The notes below the pieces were generated by a model that did no database searches, was not told the origin of the DNA, and saw only the letters and a list, made by a program, of their open reading frames with translations. A stretch of 62,693 bases of DNA from Bacteroidales bacterium (GTDB taxonomy: Bacteria; Bacteroidota; Bacteroidia; Bacteroidales; UBA932), in the NCBI GenBank assembly GCA_017476575.1, contig JAFUZO010000080.1:1-62693 (forward strand). Reading direction: 5' to 3'. Both the position numbers and the translations under genes were made by a program. Of the stretch, positions 36,791-44,807 are shown in pieces (the stretch's first letter is position 1; each line of letters begins with the position of its first letter).

Positions 36791-36820
36791 TGCAGATTCA
36801 AAAATTAATCGTACCTTTGC
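36791..36820 (+). promoter_or_regulatory. Perfect promoter of tRNA-Asp
   Basis: TTG at 36791-36793, 19-bp spacer, TACCTTTG at 36813-36820, 41 nt before the tRNA. Confidence 0.85.
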
Positions 36821-36860
36821 AATCCCGAACGGAAACGGGCGGAAAGTTCACTTAAAAATT

Positions 36861-36934
36861 GGTGCGGTAGTTCAGCTGGTTAGAATACCGGCCTGTCACG
36901 CCGGGGGTCGCGAGTTCGAGTCTCGTCCGCACCG
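36861..36934 (+). tRNA. tRNA-Asp (anticodon GTC)
   Basis: Acceptor GGTGCGG / CCGCACC, anticodon stem CCGGC/GCCGG with loop CTGTCAC (anticodon GTC), T arm GCGAG/CTCGT with TTCGAGT. The 3' CCA is not encoded. It borders the decayed island to its right. Confidence 0.96.
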
Positions 36935-36937
36935 CAG

Positions 36938-36966
36938 AAAGTCGCTGACAATCAGCGACTTTTTTT
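36938..36966 (+). terminator. Terminator of tRNA-Asp
   Basis: Eleven pairs AAAGTCGCTGA / TCAGCGACTTT with a CAA loop, followed by T. Confidence 0.92.
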
Positions 36967-36994
36967 GTTTATATAAAGCATCGGTTATCGACCC

Positions 36995-37153
36995 CTTTCA
37001 TACCGATGCCGGCGCCGGTGAGGTTGGGCCGGACCGATGTAGGTGATGCGGCAGTCAAAGTCTTCGCGGAAGTTGGGGGCCGGGCTCCTTCACCTTGGGG
37101 ACAAGGGCGAGGACTTCCTTGAAATGGGCTTCGTCGGCGATGTACTTGGCCAT
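36995..37153 (-). pseudogene. Frameshifted gene remnant
   Basis: From ATG 37153 the minus strand reads MAKYIADEAHFKEVLALVPK, then VKEPGP. After a run of five C a one-base shift gives NFREDFDCRITYIGPAQPH. The two pieces together look like a real coding sequence broken by a homopolymer slip. The family is not recognised. It lies 33 nt downstream of the DUF4143 ATPase stop. Confidence 0.4.
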
Positions 37154-37186
37154 GGCGGGAGGTGTCGGTTACTGAATCTGGAAGGT

Positions 37187-38392
37187 TTAGACTCCTTCCT
37201 TCAGGAACCTCCTCAATGAAAGATGAGTGATGCCGTTCTCATCACGCCGGGTCAGAAGCGGAGTGGCGCTGATGACGTATTTGGGATGATTGTCCTTGAT
37301 CTTCTCCAGTGGTCCAAATTCTCTATGGCGCGTTTCCTCAGTTGAGATGATGTAACTTACCTGCACATATACGGTCTTTCCAGGCTTAGTGCAGACAAAG
37401 TCAACTTCACCGGCATTAAGGACACCGACTTTAACATCAAAGCCGAGAAAACAGAGTTGCTTGTAAACAGCGTTCTCTATAACCTTCTCAATATAGGAAT
37501 CCATGCCGCCTTCGCCCTTGAGGTTCCTGAGACCAAGATTGTCCCAATAGACTTTTTCATTAGACTCAAAAAGCTTCTTCCCGTGGATGTCATAGCGGGG
37601 TACTACATCAATCAGGTAAGCTTCGGCATAAAAACTCCGATACAGGAGAATCAGGTTGGAGGAGACGTTCTCTTCCCGGGATTTCATATACTTCGAGATA
37701 CTGTTGGCAGAGGTCAATTTGCCGGTTGTATCAGCATAGAAGGCAATCAGGTTATTCAGGAACGGGATATTGCGGATGTCATGTTTTTCAATGATATCCT
37801 TTAGCATGATGGTATTGAAGACACTGGTAAGGTAGGCCCAAACCTGTTCATCGCTCCCGAGACCCACTTTCCTTAGACCAGGAAGCCCTCCATAGTCCAG
37901 ATAAGCCATGAGGCTGTCATCGCTGTCCGGCAGAGCGTGGAACTGCAGGAATTCTCCATAGGTGAGCGGATGGACGCGGACTTCCACATAGCGGCCGGAA
38001 AGAAGGGTGGCCAGCTCTCCGGAGAGCATCTTGGAGTTGCTGCCGGTAATGATGACATCGGTATTGTCCTCCGTGTACCAGTTGCACACGCTTTCTTCAA
38101 ACCGTCCGATCTCCTGCACTTCGTCAACCAAGATATAATTATGCTTACCGGGAACGAAGCGCGCCTCAATCCAGGCATCCAGGTCATCCTTGGTCTTGAT
38201 GTCCTTGAATGCCTTCTTTTCCTTGTCAACATAGATGATGTTGATGTCCGGCTCTTCCTGGTGCCGCTGGATGAAGTCTTTGAGAACATAGCTCTTTCCC
38301 ACGCGGCGTGAGCCTACAAGGACGATGATATTTCCCTTTCCTATCCAGGAATCAACGATATCGGCGTAATGTTGTCTTGTCAATACTTCCAT
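37187..38392 (-). CDS. AAA+ ATPase with DUF4143 domain
   Basis: A 401-residue P-loop ATPase: Walker A VGSRRVGKSY near residue 29, Walker B NYILVDEVQEIG, sensor IITGSNSKML, then a C-terminal DUF4143 nuclease-like part (GFDVKVGVLNAGEVDFVCTK, with the E/D and K pattern of restriction-endonuclease folds). These proteins are abundant in Bacteroidales; suggested roles include defence or stress, none proven. ATG 38392 is chosen; the frame reaches 38443. It is the only clearly intact gene in its part of the island. Confidence 0.85.
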   Translation of the reverse strand: MEVLTRQHYADIVDSWIGKGNIIVLVGSRRVGKSYVLKDFIQRHQEEPDINIIYVDKEKKAFKDIKTKDDLDAWIEARFVPGKHNYILVDEVQEIGRFEESVCNWYTEDNTDVIITGSNSKMLSGELATLLSGRYVEVRVHPLTYGEFLQFHALPDSDDSLMAYLDYGGLPGLRKVGLGSDEQVWAYLTSVFNTIMLKDIIEKHDIRNIPFLNNLIAFYADTTGKLTSANSISKYMKSREENVSSNLILLYRSFYAEAYLIDVVPRYDIHGKKLFESNEKVYWDNLGLRNLKGEGGMDSYIEKVIENAVYKQLCFLGFDVKVGVLNAGEVDFVCTKPGKTVYVQVSYIISTEETRHREFGPLEKIKDNHPKYVISATPLLTRRDENGITHLSLRRFLKEGV

Positions 38393-38414
38393 AAAGCACT
38401 CAAATTGTTCAATG

Positions 38415-38443
38415 CAAAGATAATATAAAAATATTGTCCACAA
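38415..38443 (-). promoter_or_regulatory. Promoter of DUF4143 ATPase
   Basis: On the minus strand TTG at 38443-38441, 18-bp spacer, TATCTTTG at 38422-38415. Confidence 0.75.
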
Positions 38444-38489
38444 ACAACAAAAGTGCTATTTTTTGTGATTTTATTGTTTACGGACAATA
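38432..38489. promoter_or_regulatory. 16-bp inverted repeat over the ATPase promoter
   Basis: TATTGTCCACAAACAA (38432-38447) and TTGTTTACGGACAATA (38474-38489) pair at 14 of 16 positions around a 26-bp centre. The left arm overlaps the -33 element, so a bound repressor would block the promoter. Confidence 0.6.
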
Positions 38490-38590
38490 AAATCAGAATT
38501 ATTTCCTTTTTTGTTGTTTAAACGAAAGTACTCGTACCAGTCGGTGAGTTCCCCCATCACCTTCAGAGAATCGGCTCCGAAAAGCATTTT

Positions 38591-38938
38591 TTATGACCGA
38601 CGGGACTGTCTGTCCCAAGCGAGAAACCTTCCATAATCACCTTCACCTTGCTGCCGAACCTTCATCAAATCCGCCAGCTGCAGGAAAGAATCATTGGACC
38701 AGATGGCGAGTTCTTTCTGGCACGCACTGTCAATGTACGGGAGCAGATCCCGCTTCTCCGCAAGCGAAAAGTCCATGTCCTCCGACCATCTGGGCAGGCC
38801 GTGGAACAGCCTCAGGCAAGTGCCTCCATAGAAGGCCGTGTGCTCAAAGAAACCGCCACGACACAGCGCGGCCAGGGATATGTTCTAGCAGACTTCCTGC
38901 TCCGTATCGGGAGTCGCCGTGCTGCCCCCTTACGGTCA
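38591..38938 (-). pseudogene. AbiEii-type toxin remnant (type IV toxin-antitoxin)
   Basis: The minus strand reads EQEVC, TAG (38887-38885), then NISLAALCRGGFFEHTAFYG, GTCLRLFHGLPRWSEDMDFS, the nucleotidyltransferase motif of AbiEii/AbiGii toxins. It then jumps to DLLPYIDSACQKELAIWSN, DSFLQLADLMKVR, which resembles the C-terminal end, so most of the middle of the toxin is deleted. The in-frame TAG probably came from a glutamine codon. The matching antitoxin remnant lies just upstream, in the usual order. Confidence 0.7.
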
Positions 38939-38966
38939 TATGCGGCCGACATAGATCCGTAAATAG

Positions 38967-39495
38967 TCATGACTGGATGATTTTGATAAGATCAGTGAAT
39001 ATTTGAACTTTACGACCCGTCTCCCGGCATTCCTGGATAATCTGGGCGTCGAAGCGCTGGAGCATCTCCATATCCAGACGCATGTCCTCCTCCAGATAAG
39101 CGGCCGATGCCTTACAGACTGACGCGGAACGAAGTGGTCTCGAAGGATGGTGTCGCAAAGCGCTTTTTCCGGGCCTGCCATCAGGAAATGAACTCCGTTT
39201 TCTTCCTCGCTCTTTATTCCGACAGGAAAATATCCGGGCGGCACCTGCATATAACTGAAAGTCTCCAGGGGCGTTTGGTGGTGACGGATGTCATCATGGT
39301 ACCTGTTCGGGAATCATGCCATAATGCCATAGCGCCCATTGAAGCGATACATAGGAAGGCCCATGTTGAAGCAGTCTTATTATCGGAACGCCAGGAATTC
39401 GGCCAAGATGAGCAAAAAGTTGTCGTTTGGGCCGAGTTTCAAGTCGGTTCAATGAGGCGGGGGTTGCAAAGTAGCAAGTCACAATGGAATTGAGC
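38967..39495 (-). pseudogene. AbiEi-type antitoxin remnant
   Basis: Three or more reading-frame pieces make up an AbiEi antitoxin: RLLQHGPSYVSLQWALWHYG MIPEQ, then TSVTTKRP, then LETFSYMQVPPGYFPVGI and GVHFLMAGPEKALCDTIL, then ASAAYLEEDMRLDMEMLQRF. GPSYVSLQWALWHYGMIPE and FLMAGPEKALCD are hallmarks of the family. Shifts fall near 39300, 39270 and 39140. The N-terminal winged-helix part is barely recognisable. No ATG for the full frame was found. Confidence 0.7.
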
Positions 39496-39737
39496 ATCCA
39501 GATTTCACGCCGGAGAGGATATCGGAACTGAAGGCCGAGGAGGTGTTTGTGTTTGGCAGCAACCTTGCCGACATGCATGGCGGCGGAGCTGCCTATGCGG
39601 CTCTGAAGCAGTTTGGTGCCGTACCGAGCTGCGGCATTGCCGGATTTCAGGACAGGGAGATTGCTCCGCTGTTTGCGGAGGCTGTGGACGTGCAGAATGT
39701 ATGTCTGCCGGAGACCTTTGTGAAGGAGTTGGAATAG
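39490..39737 (+). pseudogene. Remnant of A1S_2505-like phage-associated protein
   Basis: The plus strand reads EHPDFTPERISELKAEEVFV, then FGSNLADMHGGGAAYAALKQ and FGAVPS, the conserved N-terminal block of a phage-associated family (FGSN-x-HGGGAA). It passes directly into a short acidic tail ending VCLPETFVKELE. The usual proteins are roughly twice as long, so an internal deletion joined the two ends. No start codon remains in frame. Confidence 0.55.
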
Positions 39738-39855
39738 TTATTATCAGCGCGAAAACGTGTGAAGTATTCCAGAGGATGTTTGATTTTGAGCCAGTCAAAT
39801 ATGGGAACGAGGACCTTGGCTCATATACCACGCTTCGGTGGCATACAGGTCATAT

Positions 39856-39960
39856 GACAAGAAGGAGAGGAATTCCTGGATGACGCTTTCGTTCTCTACG
39901 TCCAGTGAGTCCGTTTCCTCGTCCAGCAGGATGATGGGGCGTCTTACAAGAAAGTTCTGA
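39856..39960 (-). pseudogene. ABC-transporter ATPase fragment
   Basis: The minus strand reads RRPIILLDEETDSLDVENES, then VIQEFLSFLS: Walker B and D-loop of an ABC exporter nucleotide-binding domain. No Walker A or signature motif is nearby, so only about 35 residues of the gene survive. Confidence 0.6.
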
Positions 39961-40020
39961 CAATGATATAGGGGACCCTCAACCCGGGGTCTAGGAGAAT
40001 ATCGTGAAAAATAAGTACAG

Positions 40021-40659
40021 ATGACAACCCTGAAACTCATCATACTGGATTTTGACGGCACGCTGGCCGATACCCGTGAACTCATCGTGCATACCCATCA
40101 GGAAGCCATGTGCAGGATGAACCACCCCGTGGTGGATGAAGCCGCTATCGTTTCCACCATCGGCCTACCTCTCCGGGAAGGAATCCATATAATGTGTCCC
40201 GACGTCGTCCCGGAAGATTTACCTGCCTGGGTAAAGACCTACCGGATGGTATTTGACAGGCTTAAGAATCAGATTGTTCCGGCCATATTCCCCAGTATCA
40301 GGGAGACACTTGCCTTTCTCACAGGAAAAGGTTATAAATGCACCGTCGCATCTTCCCGTGGTGCGGAATCCCTGAATGCTTTCCTAAAGGCCATGAGACT
40401 TGCCCCATACATCTCCTATGTTCTTGGGGCCGATGACGTAACCCACGCAAAACCCCATCCAGAGCCTGTATTGAAAACGCTCAGGGATTCTGCCTGCCAA
40501 CCAACCGAAGCTCTTGTTGTCGGGGATATGCCCGTGGATATCCAGAGGGTATAGGCGCTGGCACCCGGACTTGTGGAGTAACCTAACAGAACCGCCCTTC
40601 TGGAAGCCGGAGCGCATCATGTCATCGACCATTTCGACGAACTGACCCGCATCCTATGA
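40021..40659 (+). pseudogene. HAD-family hydrolase with two frame lesions
   Basis: An intact stretch of 177 residues carries HAD motif I (IILDFDGTLADT), a cap domain, motif II (TVASSRG) and motif III/IV (AKPHPEP, VVGDMPVDI). The frame then stops at TAG (40554), while a shifted frame continues GAGTRTCGVT and a third continues NRTALLEAGAHHVIDHFDEL to TGA at 40659, the normal C-terminus of phosphoglycolate-phosphatase-like proteins. Two small indels therefore broke the gene late. The truncated product might still fold. Confidence 0.7.
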
Positions 40660-40695
40660 CAGACTGCCAAGACTCCGCCTGCTTTTTCGGATTCA

Positions 40696-41685
40696 TCAGT
40701 CCCCCGCCGGGCCTTCTTCCCGCTCACGGGCGAAGCGGCTCTGCTCAAATAGCCAATCTCTCACAGCATCAATCTTATATCCGTAGTCGAAGGATGCCAT
40801 GTGCTCCATGGTGCGGCCGGTTTCAGGAAGGACGCTGCCGGCCTCCCATTGGATGAAGTGGATATTTCCACCTCTGGATATCAACGCCGTGGCCAACTTC
40901 TCCTGATCGACCTTTGGAAGCTTTGCGTTCCACACAGCGGGTTCAACCCATACTCCCTGCTCTTTTAGCACGGCCTGCAGATCCTTCATGCCGCCAGATG
41001 CCTTCTGGTCACCGCCTGCAACAATATAAAAGAACTTCTTCTTGCCGAAGTCCGTCATCTTGGACGTATCCCACTGGCTGCTCACGAAAAGCGAGGCAGC
41101 AAACAGGTCCGGATGCGTGATATTGAAGTAGAATGACATCATTCCGCCCATCGACTGGCCGGTGGTGTAGAGCCGATCCATATCAACCTCGTACTCCTGG
41201 GCGACGGACTCAAGCAGCCGGATGGTCATCTCTACCTCGTCGGTGGTACTCCAGTCATCCTGCACAGCCCAAGCTGTATATTGCGGTACCAGCACGAACG
41301 AAGGATGCAGCTGCTGATCGCGGTCAGAGGCAAATTCCAGAGCGCCGTACCCCTGCGTCAAGGGTGCCGTCACTTCCTTTCCCACCGTGCTGGCATCAGC
41401 CATGAACAATACCAACGGATAGCTCTTCGTGCCATCATAGCCCTTCGGAACAAACAGATTGTAGTCCAACGTTTGCCCGGTCTGGGAATCCATGAAGGTA
41501 AACTGCTTGAATTGATCAACAGTTTCCTTTTTCAGGGCTACAAAGACAGAATCTCCATCCTTGTCCACCTCCATCCCCCCGCCCTGACGGGGCCCTCCCT
41601 TCGCGCCCTTTGTACGTTGTCCGCAAGCAGTAAAAAACATTGAACCAGCGATAATTACGAATACGAATACCAATATCTTTTTCAT
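40696..41685 (-). CDS. Lipoprotein alpha/beta hydrolase (peptidase S9 / depolymerase-like)
   Basis: A 329-residue lipoprotein (FVIIAGSMFFTACGQRTKG, lipobox F-T-A-C). The hydrolase core begins at LDYNLFVPKGYDGTKSYPLV, with the nucleophile elbow TTGQSMGGMMSFYF and an acid in YIVAGGDQKASGG. The histidine is probably in RTMEHMASFDYGY. It is related to esterase-D / poly-hydroxybutyrate-depolymerase-like and dienelactone-hydrolase-like enzymes in the periplasm or on the cell surface. A TATTTTTG -7 candidate lies at 41728-41721. Confidence 0.82.
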   Translation of the reverse strand: MKKILVFVFVIIAGSMFFTACGQRTKGAKGGPRQGGGMEVDKDGDSVFVALKKETVDQFKQFTFMDSQTGQTLDYNLFVPKGYDGTKSYPLVLFMADASTVGKEVTAPLTQGYGALEFASDRDQQLHPSFVLVPQYTAWAVQDDWSTTDEVEMTIRLLESVAQEYEVDMDRLYTTGQSMGGMMSFYFNITHPDLFAASLFVSSQWDTSKMTDFGKKKFFYIVAGGDQKASGGMKDLQAVLKEQGVWVEPAVWNAKLPKVDQEKLATALISRGGNIHFIQWEAGSVLPETGRTMEHMASFDYGYKIDAVRDWLFEQSRFAREREEGPAGD

Positions 41686-42147
41686 ATGGTGCTACTTTGA
41701 TTCCAGTAAAAGCATATATGCAAAAATAGCAAAAAAGCGTTTTTATTTCGCATCAAAATGTAAAATCGGTTTTCTTACGCTGTTAGCGTATATGGTCTTG
41801 AAAGAATATGATACCCGGCTGCGCCAAGATCCAAAGCTCGCAGCTGTGGATATCGCCCTACGTTGACGAGGTCTTTGTATGGGGCATATTCCGATCCGCT
41901 GTAACCGCTGGCCACCAGCACATGGCATTCAGGCGAAAAGGTCGTCTGTAGATGAAACAACGTCGCTTGTCCAGGACAGCCAGCGGTATGCCTCCATCCT
42001 CCCTGCAACCTGCTTGAGTAGTGAAATACGTAACAACCCTGCTATGCTGCAGACGCCCATGAGGACAGAAAGTATTCTGACTTGAATCATAACGCGAAGT
42101 TACAAACAAGGCCGGTTTTCCCCGAAATTCCATTTTCCAGAAAAAAA
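41686..42147. other. Gap with possible gene remnant
   Basis: About 460 bp with no intact gene. On the minus strand ATG 42090 opens 53 codons (MIQVRILSVLMGVCSIAGLL ...) and other frames continue with coding-like text such as FSPECHVLVASGYSGSEYAP and LDLGAAGYHILSRPYTL. This suggests a short frameshifted gene between about 41775 and 42090, with a TAACTTCG -7-like box just before the ATG. The family is not recognised. Confidence 0.35.
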
Positions 42148-42214
42148 TGTCGCATCCTGGAGACAAATTGTCGCATCGTCCCAGATGATAGAAGCCACGA
42201 ATAAAGTAACTTTG
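42148..42214 (+). promoter_or_regulatory. Tandem TGTCGCATC repeats and TAACTTTG: alarmone/partner-switch operon promoter
   Basis: TGTCGCATC at 42148-42156 and again at 42169-42177, start-to-start 21 bp. The second is followed by 28 bp (after its trailing G) and TAACTTTG at 42207-42214. No TTG stands 19-20 bp before the -7 box, so the promoter looks activator-dependent. The same arrangement occurs at 50335-50402. Confidence 0.75.
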
Positions 42215-42255
42215 TATTTCACTGTAATGAAGAGTATTGAACGATTCTATCAGCG

Positions 42256-43389
42256 ATGTCGACAAACACTATAACTCCCCTGCCGGATGTCCACGGGCAG
42301 CAGATTCTGGAGCAGTATCGCACAATGCTGCCGATTTACATGCAAATGGCCCAGGTCATTCCCGGCCGGATCCGCCAATTCTTCGACGAGGCCGGTATCA
42401 TCGTGGCTGCGCTGGAGTGCCGGGTCAAGACCGAGGCCTCCCTGGCCGGGAAACTGGAACTCAAAGGAGCAAAGTACCGCGACCTCTATGATCTTACGGA
42501 TATCCTGGGTCTGAGAGTGATCACATTTTACATCGACGATGTGGATAAAGTAGCCTCTGTGCTCGAACGACTGTTCGAAATCGACTGGGAAAAATCCATA
42601 GATAAACGCAAGGCCCACGAGATAGACAGTTTCGGTTATCTGTCCCTGCACTATATCTGCCGTATCCCGGAGAGCGCTTATCAGAGTCTCGAGCACCCTG
42701 AGCTGAACAAGATACATTTCGAGGTACAGATGCGCACAGTTCTGCAGCACGCCTGGGCCAATATGAACCACGACACCGGTTACAAAAGCGGTGTGGAGGT
42801 CCCCAAAGAATACCTTCGCAGCATGAGCCGCCTTGCGGGTATGCTGGAACTGGCTGACGAGCAATTCAGCTATATCCGCACTGAAATCAACAACTATCGC
42901 CGCCAGGTAAAGGGTCTGGTCGCTTCCGGTAAGTTGGAAGAGGTCGCTCTTGACGGAGATACCTTCCGCAGTTATCTGGAACTCAAGCCCTTTGACAAAC
43001 TGAACCGCCGCATCGCGGCCGTCAATCAGGCGGAAATCCAGGAAGTGTCGCTGATGCCTTGGCTCGCCGTGTTCAAGGGCATCGGGACCAAGACCCTGGG
43101 AGATATCGATTCGCTGATCAAGAACTACGGTGAAGCGGCTTACCAGATAGCCTGCTACCAGATAGGTCTCACCGACCTGGATATCATATCTTCCTCCATC
43201 GCTCCTCAGAACCTCAGCATCGCCTATGTCCTGAAAAGCGGCGGAGGCAAAGCTGGCATCAAGTATATTTTCGACCTCCTGGGTGGCCCCTCCGATGCAA
43301 ACGACACTCTGGCCGATATGCTCTTGGAGCAGGCCCAAGGTCTTCCTTTTATGAATCAAAAAACAGAGGATGGCGAACAGACCGCTTAA
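42256..43389 (+). CDS. Stand-alone RelA/SpoT-type (p)ppGpp synthetase
   Basis: A 377-residue protein with a RelA/SpoT synthetase domain in residues about 35-180: R56-V-K58 in CRVKTEASLAGKL, D79 and D82 in YDLTDILGLRVITF, FGYLSLHY at 126-133, and EVQMRTVLQHAWANMNHD at 156-173. It has no HD hydrolase, TGS or ACT domain. The C-terminal 200 residues are helical (possibly oligomerising) and not recognised. It makes the alarmone (p)ppGpp from GTP/GDP and ATP in the cytosol. Its last 20 nt overlap the start of the hydrolase gene, so the two are translationally coupled. Confidence 0.85.
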   Translation: MSTNTITPLPDVHGQQILEQYRTMLPIYMQMAQVIPGRIRQFFDEAGIIVAALECRVKTEASLAGKLELKGAKYRDLYDLTDILGLRVITFYIDDVDKVASVLERLFEIDWEKSIDKRKAHEIDSFGYLSLHYICRIPESAYQSLEHPELNKIHFEVQMRTVLQHAWANMNHDTGYKSGVEVPKEYLRSMSRLAGMLELADEQFSYIRTEINNYRRQVKGLVASGKLEEVALDGDTFRSYLELKPFDKLNRRIAAVNQAEIQEVSLMPWLAVFKGIGTKTLGDIDSLIKNYGEAAYQIACYQIGLTDLDIISSSIAPQNLSIAYVLKSGGGKAGIKYIFDLLGGPSDANDTLADMLLEQAQGLPFMNQKTEDGEQTA

Positions 43390-43966
43390 TACAGACTTGC
43401 TGGACCGCGCCATCATATTCGCAGTCCGTGCCCACACTGGCACAGAGCGCCGTGGCAAAGGATTCCCCTATATCATCCATCCCCTTGAAGCGGTGGAAAT
43501 CGTATCCACCATCACCCCGGACCAGGAACTTTTGGCAGCGGCCGCCCTGCATGATACCGTGGAGGACACAGCGGTTACAGTAGAAGAAATCAGGAAGGTG
43601 TTCGGGGACAGGATCGCCGGACTGGTTGCTTCAGAAAGCGATGTTTTCCCGGAAGGCCTCAGCGATGAAGAAAGCTGGCACATGCGCAAGCAAACTGCCC
43701 TGAACCGGCTTGCGGCTTCTTCCTATGATGCCAAGATCGTGGCCATCGGGGACAAACTCTCCAATATGCGGGCAATAGCCAGGGATTACGCCCGGCAGGG
43801 AGATGCCCTGTGGACCCTTTTCCATGTCAACGACAAGGCTTCACACGCCTGGCACTATCGCGGCCTTGTGGATGCGTTGCGCGAACTGGAGGGAACTTTC
43901 GCCTTTGACGAGTTTGAAAGCCTTGTCAACGCGGTTTTCGGAGATTCTTCCCTTCGTTCAGAATGA
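43370..43966 (+). CDS. SpoT-type HD-domain (p)ppGpp hydrolase (small alarmone hydrolase)
   Basis: A 198-residue HD-domain protein matching the hydrolase half of SpoT and MESH1: FAVRAHTGTERRGKGFPYII with H37 in IIHPLE, the HD pair H61-D62 with VEDT (AALHDTVEDT), and VAIGDKLSNMRAIA with the late metal-binding aspartate. It probably removes the pyrophosphate of (p)ppGpp made by the adjacent synthetase. The two together form a split Rel enzyme. It overlaps both neighbours (20 nt and 4 nt). Confidence 0.85.
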   Translation: MANRPLNTDLLDRAIIFAVRAHTGTERRGKGFPYIIHPLEAVEIVSTITPDQELLAAAALHDTVEDTAVTVEEIRKVFGDRIAGLVASESDVFPEGLSDEESWHMRKQTALNRLAASSYDAKIVAIGDKLSNMRAIARDYARQGDALWTLFHVNDKASHAWHYRGLVDALRELEGTFAFDEFESLVNAVFGDSSLRSE

Positions 43967-44805
43967 CAAATCATATGGAAGCACTGAGAATATCACTTGA
44001 CGACTACATCCTTTCTGGGGGCGGAGCCAACGGAGAGAGCTACGACCATCGCACCGACCCTTCGGTGATGCTCAAACTTTACCTCCCGGGCAGGATCCAA
44101 CAGCCGTTGGACGAGATGAACCTGGCCCGGAAGGTCTATCAAATCGGTATCCCCACGCCGGAGCCCGGCGAATACGTAGTGACTGAGGATGGCCGCTACG
44201 GCATCCGCTTTCACCGCATCATCGGCAAGAAGTCCTATTCCCGCGCCACTGCGGACGAGCCTGAGCGGGTGGCAGAATTCGCTGCCGAGTTTGCCACAAT
44301 GTGCAAGAGGCTCCACAACACCCATGTTGACTCAACCCAGTTCGAGGACGTAAAGGACCGCTACTACAGGCTTCTGGAGCAGAATCCTTTCTTCACAACG
44401 GCCGAGAAAGACCGGATCAGCCGCTTCATTGCCGATGTACCGGATGCAGACATCGCCCTGCATGGCGACCTCCAGTACAGCAATGCCATCTTCGCCGGAG
44501 ACAGACGTTATTTTATCGACCTTGGTGATTTCTGTTACGGCCATCCCCTGTTCGATCTGGGGCAGGTGTATGTGTGCTGCTACCTTAGCAGCGAGGATTT
44601 CATCCGCGAGACCTTCCACATGCCCAAGAGCCTTTCCAAAACGTTCTGGGACTGCTTTGTTCCCGTGTACTTCGGAGCTGACCGCCCCCTGAAAGACATC
44701 GAACAAGAAGTTCTGCCCTTTGCGGGACTAAAGACTTTGATCATCGAGCGCGACATGGGGAAGCCCATGCCGGAGTTCCGTGCCGCCCTCAAACCACTTT
44801 TGTAG
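43963..44805 (+). CDS. APH-fold phosphotransferase (TIGR02172-like)
   Basis: A 280-residue aminoglycoside-phosphotransferase-fold kinase. The ATP-site loop starts with LSGGGANGESYDHRTDPSVM followed by LKLYLP (catalytic lysine). The catalytic loop is ALHGDLQYSNAIF (Brenner's HGD-x4-N) and the metal-binding aspartate is in YFIDLGDFCYGHP. It resembles the TIGR02172 group often found beside SpoIIE phosphatases, whose substrate is not established. It overlaps the hydrolase gene by 4 nt, and the phosphatase starts 2 nt after its stop. Antibiotic resistance is unlikely given the context. Confidence 0.8.
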   Translation: MTNHMEALRISLDDYILSGGGANGESYDHRTDPSVMLKLYLPGRIQQPLDEMNLARKVYQIGIPTPEPGEYVVTEDGRYGIRFHRIIGKKSYSRATADEPERVAEFAAEFATMCKRLHNTHVDSTQFEDVKDRYYRLLEQNPFFTTAEKDRISRFIADVPDADIALHGDLQYSNAIFAGDRRYFIDLGDFCYGHPLFDLGQVYVCCYLSSEDFIRETFHMPKSLSKTFWDCFVPVYFGADRPLKDIEQEVLPFAGLKTLIIERDMGKPMPEFRAALKPLL

Positions 44806-44807
44806 CT

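Noticed and set aside
38471..38587. 38-codon minus-strand frame starting MLFGADSLKVMGELTDWYEY
   Set aside because: Coding-like, but it overlaps the inverted-repeat operator and has no recognised family; could be the tail of a lost gene.
43963..44805. Aminoglycoside-resistance gene
   Set aside because: The fold matches, but operon context with alarmone and partner-switch genes argues for a signalling or metabolic kinase.
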